This document shows positions 59,419-64,000 of a stretch of DNA of 64,000 nucleotides, one piece after another. Each line of letters starts with the position of its first letter. Position 1 is the first letter of the stretch. A model generated the notes under the pieces. That model did not search any database, was not told the origin of the DNA, and was given only the letters and a program-made list of their open reading frames with translations. Source of the DNA: Monosiga brevicollis MX1 (Eukaryota > Opisthokonta > Choanoflagellata > Craspedida > Salpingoecidae); assembly GCF_000002865.3 (NCBI RefSeq), contig NW_001865042.1, forward strand, positions 705,419 through 769,418, given 5' to 3'. The position numbers and the translations under genes are program-made.

Positions 59419-61815
59419 AGAGATTGGGCTTTGTATGTATCGTATTTCTGTATTACGCTGGTGCCGAGCTGATACCACGGCTCGTGCACGGCACATCACG
59501 AAACAGCTTCTGATGTGTTTTAATTTACATCCATGACATTGTTAATCTTTTTACTCTTCCAATGATTGGCATCTGGGGAAAACTTGACTCGTTCTGACCC
59601 AAGCTATGAAGCGAGCTCAGTGCTTCCTGAACATCAGTCATGATGAAACGCAATCGGTTTTCAGCGGGGAGGGGGGGTGGAAGGAGGGCTTGGTGTGCCA
59701 AAAGAGGAATGGAAAGTAAGATGGACGTTTTCCAGGAAGTACGCTGCCAAGTGTCGGAGCTCATGGTGGCATGAAGGCAAAGTGACTGCATGTATCAGCG
59801 GAATGTTACATGATGATGGTGTAGCTCACGCGGTTTGGTTGCATCAGATCAATTATTATCTGAAAACGTTTGTGGATTTGAGCCAACACCCCTCGGAGCG
59901 AACGCCTTGTCGCCTGACATTCTCCAAGTCCTGTTTTAACCGTTTTTACAGAACCGCGGTGTGGTGTACTGATTGATGATTTATGGGGAAGTGTTGGAGG
60001 TTTTTGAGGCGGACCGTGCTCGTCACTTCCGTCACCCTTCCTTGGTTGTTGACCAACCGGAACCGTTGCGCCAGGGTGAGTGGTCAGTCTGGCGTTAGCG
60101 AGCTTGGTCCTTAATGTACAGGGTGACAGTGTGGCTCAAGCTTTCTGCAGCCAGCATGCGATGGCACGGCGTTGGCAAGAGGAATAAGTTGCCGTTGGAT
60201 ACTCACGATCAAGGTCGGCACACTCGTGCCAGATGTGCATGTGCGCTCTGCATGTGTATATCGTGGCTCTTGACAAGACTGAGTCCAAGGCGAGCCGAGT
60301 CAAAGGCGAGCCGAGCCGCGGACACGTATTCGTGAGGCAGAATTGTCCTGCTTCTGCCGGAAGGGGTGTGTGGAGTGGGGACAGCGATGACATTGCATTC
60401 GTAGGCGTTCTTGACTGTTTGCACATCTGCACATCTTTCAAGCTTCCATGTTAACGAGTGGTTCCATCTTCGCCAGAACTTCACCGAACATGACACAGAG
60501 TTGGCATTCTCCTCTGATTCCTGATTGGCCAGGTGGCGCTAGGGGACTACCCACTAATTCAAGTCGAGCAGATGGGGTGCTAGTGCATGGCTGAAACGTT
60601 GTACAAGAAGGGCCAACAAAGCACCCCAAGCACTGTTGTATCCTTTCTTGCATCAATTTGATGGTTGATGCGGAAAAAGGACTTGACGCAGAGAGAGGGA
60701 GAGAGAGAGAGAGAGAGAGAGAGATGAAATGGTCAGAGAAAGAGAGGGGTGATGGTTTAAAAATGGGATACTAATTCTGGGTAGTGGGGGGACATTCGGG
60801 CCCTGCTGGAGATTACAACAAAAATAATTACTGAATGTCTGTCGATGGTTTCTGCTGAATCTCGAGCCCCACCACCTCTTCTTCTCCCTTTTGTTTCTTC
60901 GCGATTTTTTTTTTGGCAGGCTCACGCCGAAAGGTCACACAGAACGTTCTCGTTTGTTCATGCTCATGTGCATCAAGCCGTGGTGCTGTCCCGAAACAGC
61001 TTTCAATTCCTCTGCCTTCATTTCAAACATCAGAAAGGAAAAGTGCTGGTGCTTCTTTCTCCCGACAACTTCCCAATAATTGTCGCCTGGGCTGGGATGC
61101 AAGCCATCAAGGATTGGGGGGCGAGGGAAGCAAAAAGGCAGGTTTCGCATTCCTCGTCTTTCTTTCATAATATTATGTGAACCAGATGTTCCGAGAAACT
61201 CATCCATCGTATCGTATCCCACCACTCCGCTTCTGGTGCATCGACCGCTCACAGCTCTTCCGCAGAACCCCACCAGGCAATTATCCGTGAGTGTGGGGCT
61301 TGACCACAGATTAGCCCTTGCCCGCCTTAACATGTGTGTGGTGGCTATGGGCTCGCCTTCCGTCATGATGACAATGGTTTCCGCTTACTCTCGACAACAA
61401 CCCACAATAAATGGAAGGTACCCACGTTTGAGTTGGCACTTCGCCCTGATCCCCTCAGACCCTTCCTTTCTCCCTTTGCGCCTTCACCTGGCGCCGAGAC
61501 GTATGAGGGGGGAGTGGCGTCTTTGACGCGCGTGTCCCCTTGGGGCATTTTTCTTCTTTTCCTTGCCGCACGAAACATTGCTTGGTTTGCTTACCACCGT
61601 GTTTCCAGTTGCCACTTGTCACCTGGCCTCGCTTCCATCTCCCCTCTCGTCCTCGACTGCCATCGCGTTTTCTTCCCTCGTTCGCCTTGCCCTCCAACTT
61701 GGGAACGTCTGATTTGCCCGGCCTGGTGGAGGTTTCTTTTTTTTTTTTTTTCGGAATCGCTTGACGGTTTGGCTTTGACGCCGCGCCAAGTTGACAAGGC
61801 AATCTCAAGCTCAAA
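59419..61815. other. Intergenic spacer
   Basis: 2.4 kb with no convincing gene. It holds a (GA)n tract near 60692-60723, a duplicated 15-base GC-rich unit near 60288-60318, and pyrimidine-rich sequence from about 61600 to the next ATG. Short frames on both strands lack motifs or supported splicing. Confidence 0.55.
60692..60723. repeat. (GA)n microsatellite
   Basis: About 14-16 GA units in the large spacer before the last gene. Confidence 0.95.
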
Positions 61816-63358
61816 ATGGCTGTCAAGGCCGAGGAGCGGATCTTGCTGGAGGCACCTTTGCAAGTTCACACAGCTGGTGGACTCCTCAACTCGGAAACAT
61901 CACAGAACCTTGTCGTGAAATTCACCACAGCAGACAACTTCACCATCAAGGTACTGTCATTCCTCGAGTGACCCACCCTTGCCCTCACGCGTCGCCGATC
62001 TATCTGCCAAATCTCTCTATTCCTTGCTCGTTGCCTCATTTTGTCTTTGACCTTGGACTCAGGTTAATAAGAAGAAGTACAACAAACTCAAAGGCCGAGC
62101 TCTGGTCGTGAGCCCCGTGCACCCTCAACACTTTTTTACCGCCGGCTCTCGCGTCATCACCCAAGGGTATGTATCTCCTTTGTCTCAAGTGTCTCAGGCA
62201 GCGCGCCCACGAAGAGTCAGCCCATCCCCTTCAACGCTCACCCGGTCCTGCTAAAACGCATCATACCGTTTAGGGTCCGAGTTGGCACCATTGAAGGTTA
62301 TGGCCGTCACATGAATGAGGTGAAGATTCGCCTCAGCGCGGACGATGCACACAGCGTTCACGTGCCATACAAAGATGTCGATGCCGTCGACGCTGCAGCA
62401 GCGGTGCGTCTCATTTTTTTCTCCGCCTCATCCTGCCCTTTTGGCCGCTACCCGCAAACAATTGCCATCGCTCACTTGTCTGCCTTCCTTGAACACGATT
62501 GTGTTGTTTCCAGGTTGGACCTTTTGCTTTTTTCCTGTCCTTTCTCAATGGAAGTCACGTTGTGACCCTGACATTTCAGGCCCCTACTTTTGCAATCATG
62601 CTGCAATGGGTCTTTGTGCTCAGCCGGTGTCTGCTCCATGCCCTACCACGCCCCCTTTCTGGGTTTGAGGAGGCCATCCCCGAGGATGTGCCCAGTACGA
62701 GCAGTATTGGCAGCAACGACGATGCCGACAGCCACCACAGCAACACCAACAGCGACAGCCGAGTTAGCCCACCCGACTCGCAGGGTGCCTTGCGTTTACG
62801 CCGCGATTCGGGAGGCGACATCAGTCTTGCCTCCATGCCCACCTTGGACGCTACCGACCTACTTCAACTTGACAAGCAACATCGCGCCGACATTGATTCA
62901 CAAATGTCCCTCTACCGCTCATTTGTACACGAACAAAACAGTCCTGTCGACATGGCGGCGCACCTCGCCCAACATGGCGCTCAAGTCTCAGCCACCATGC
63001 TATGGGTCCAACGCCGCCGCTTGGTTCTCTCCCGGATGGCTTCGTCCCAATTTGCCTCTCATGTAGCCTGGGATAGCAAAAAGGTTGATGGCATGTCTTT
63101 GGATGGCCAGCTCCGTCTTTTAGCGACTCACATGTGCGATCGCACCTGGGCCACCAAGCACGGCTGCCTTCCCTTGGTTAAACTCAATCCTGGTAGGTTT
63201 TGCTTGAATCTAGGCCTTTCCATATGTTTTTGAGTTTGTGAGCTCCACTTGCCATGCCAGCCAAGCCCCTCTGATTTGATTTTTGCTCCTTGCTTTCGTC
63301 ATGGCTAGATGGATCCATTACGACCAGTCACCCCAATCCATTGGGCACCTTTGTCTGA
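61816..63358 (+). CDS. Hypothetical protein, two-part, five or more exons
   Basis: Not recognised. Exons 61816-61950, 62063-62166 and 62274-62403 join in phase to a compact beta-rich N-terminal domain with repeated Val/Gly turns (LLEAPLQVHTAGGLLNS, YNKLKGRALVVSPVHPQHFF, GVRVGTIEGYGRHMNEVKIR, HVPYKDVDAVDAAAA). It could be an SH3- or Tudor-like barrel, but that is a guess. A later exon ending near 63191 encodes a Ser/Asp/His-rich acidic linker (STSSIGSNDDADSHHS) and a helical domain (DLLQLDKQHRADIDSQMSLY, HVAWDSKKVDGMSLDGQLRL, HMCDRTWATKHG). The last exon (63309-63358) ends with a TGA. The start of the fourth exon is ambiguous: 62513, 62581 and 62669 are all in phase. Confidence 0.6.
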
Positions 63359-64000
63359 GCCACGACTGTCTTGAGCGCGCTGCAAGTGCAAGACGTTGAT
63401 CCTTATTCCTACCGCAGCTGGCGTCCATGGACTCCCCATATTTTCTATACTTCGCTTACCTATTCTACTGAACCTTCATAAATTGTCTTTAACATGTACC
63501 ATGGCCGACCTTCCTCTTGCTAAGCAAGATGGGGGTCACTCGAATCCCTCAAGAGTTTTTGTGGAGACGAGGTTGAGTGTTATCTGCTTGTTGTTCTTCT
63601 GATGACTAGATCTAGCTAGTCTTTGAGCCGTCACATTCTTAGTTTTTTTTGTTCTGTTCCCGATGACCGATTTCGATTCTTAAAGCGCCGAAGGCATGGC
63701 GTAGGCGTGTCTCTGATTGACTTGCATGTGCTTCGCTTCATTTTTGGGCTGAGCCCAACGTTATTCCATGTATTGTTCCTCCTTGGCTTCGTGACCGGCT
63801 TGCAAAAGCCGGTGATCTTGAATTCATGGCCTGACAAACACCAATGCTGCTGTTGGCCCTACCGCCTTTTACATCTCTCATGAGCTTCTCTCATGCGCCG
63901 AGCACCTTTCCTCTCCCAACACCCAAGCAAGTGTGTCTGTTGTCTGTTGTTGTTGGAAAACAATCATAGACAAATGAAGTGTGTGTGTGTGTGTGTGTAT
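63359..64000. other. Downstream flank
   Basis: 642 bases after the last gene, with short frames but no recognisable motif. It ends in a (GT)n tract at about 63979-63998. Confidence 0.5.

Noticed and set aside
60288-60320. Two adjacent copies of a 15-base GC-rich unit
   Set aside because: Too short and only two copies. No other signal nearby suggests a mobile element or array.
1-64000. Search for CRISPR arrays, rRNA genes, transposases or retroelement proteins
   Set aside because: None was seen. All arrays are simple sequence repeats, and no reverse transcriptase, integrase or transposase motif occurs in the frames examined.

Overview
The window is nuclear DNA from an intron-rich eukaryote, most likely a choanoflagellate (Monosiga-like). 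Genes are compact, with many short GT-AG introns (about 70-300 bp). The coding content combines flagellar and centriolar genes, a very large receptor tyrosine kinase (RTK), an IP3 receptor and an HDAC3-type deacetylase. I built the gene models by hand by joining reading frames across splice sites. Where the joined frame also matched a known family, the models are firm. The species assignment is an inference.

Layout: 0.5-2.0 kb (+) a divergent protein kinase. 2.5-5.5 kb (+) a predicted N-myristoylated coiled-coil/EF-hand protein. 5.8-11.4 kb (+) a protein with two von Willebrand A (VWA) domains and an in-frame stop. 13.1-22.5 kb (+) a 2,419-residue RTK with cysteine-rich repeats, HYR domains, one membrane helix, a tyrosine kinase and a C-terminal CAP-Gly domain. 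23.9-27.1 kb (+) the Vms1/ANKZF1 ribosome-rescue tRNA hydrolase. 28.4-28.9 kb (+) an unknown single-exon gene. 29.5-32.2 kb (-) DAW1/ODA16. 33.5-43.1 kb (+) an IP3 receptor with one frameshift. 43.8-45.0 kb (+) a C6orf136/DUF2358-type protein. 45.7-47.4 kb (-) NSRP1. 47.8-50.9 kb (+) RPAP3. 51.9-52.9 kb (+) a mucin-like single-pass membrane protein. 53.5-56.6 kb (-) HDAC3. 57.1-59.4 kb (+) CEP44. 61.8-63.4 kb (+) an unknown gene.

Three gene pairs are divergent: DAW1/IP3R, NSRP1/RPAP3 and HDAC3/CEP44. Two of them have a long GA/CT tract between their start codons. Simple repeats ((GT)n, (GTT)n, (CT)n, (GA)n, poly-T and poly-A) are frequent in introns and spacers.

There is no operon logic, but themes recur. 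The calcium-related genes are the IP3 receptor and the EF-hand protein. The microtubule, flagellum and centriole genes are DAW1, CEP44 and the CAP-Gly-tailed RTK. RPAP3 belongs to the R2TP chaperone system, which also helps assemble dynein arms in animals. The most unusual item is the RTK that ends in a CAP-Gly domain. Next are the IP3 receptor, which has an altered selectivity filter and a degraded zinc finger, and the disrupted double-VWA gene.
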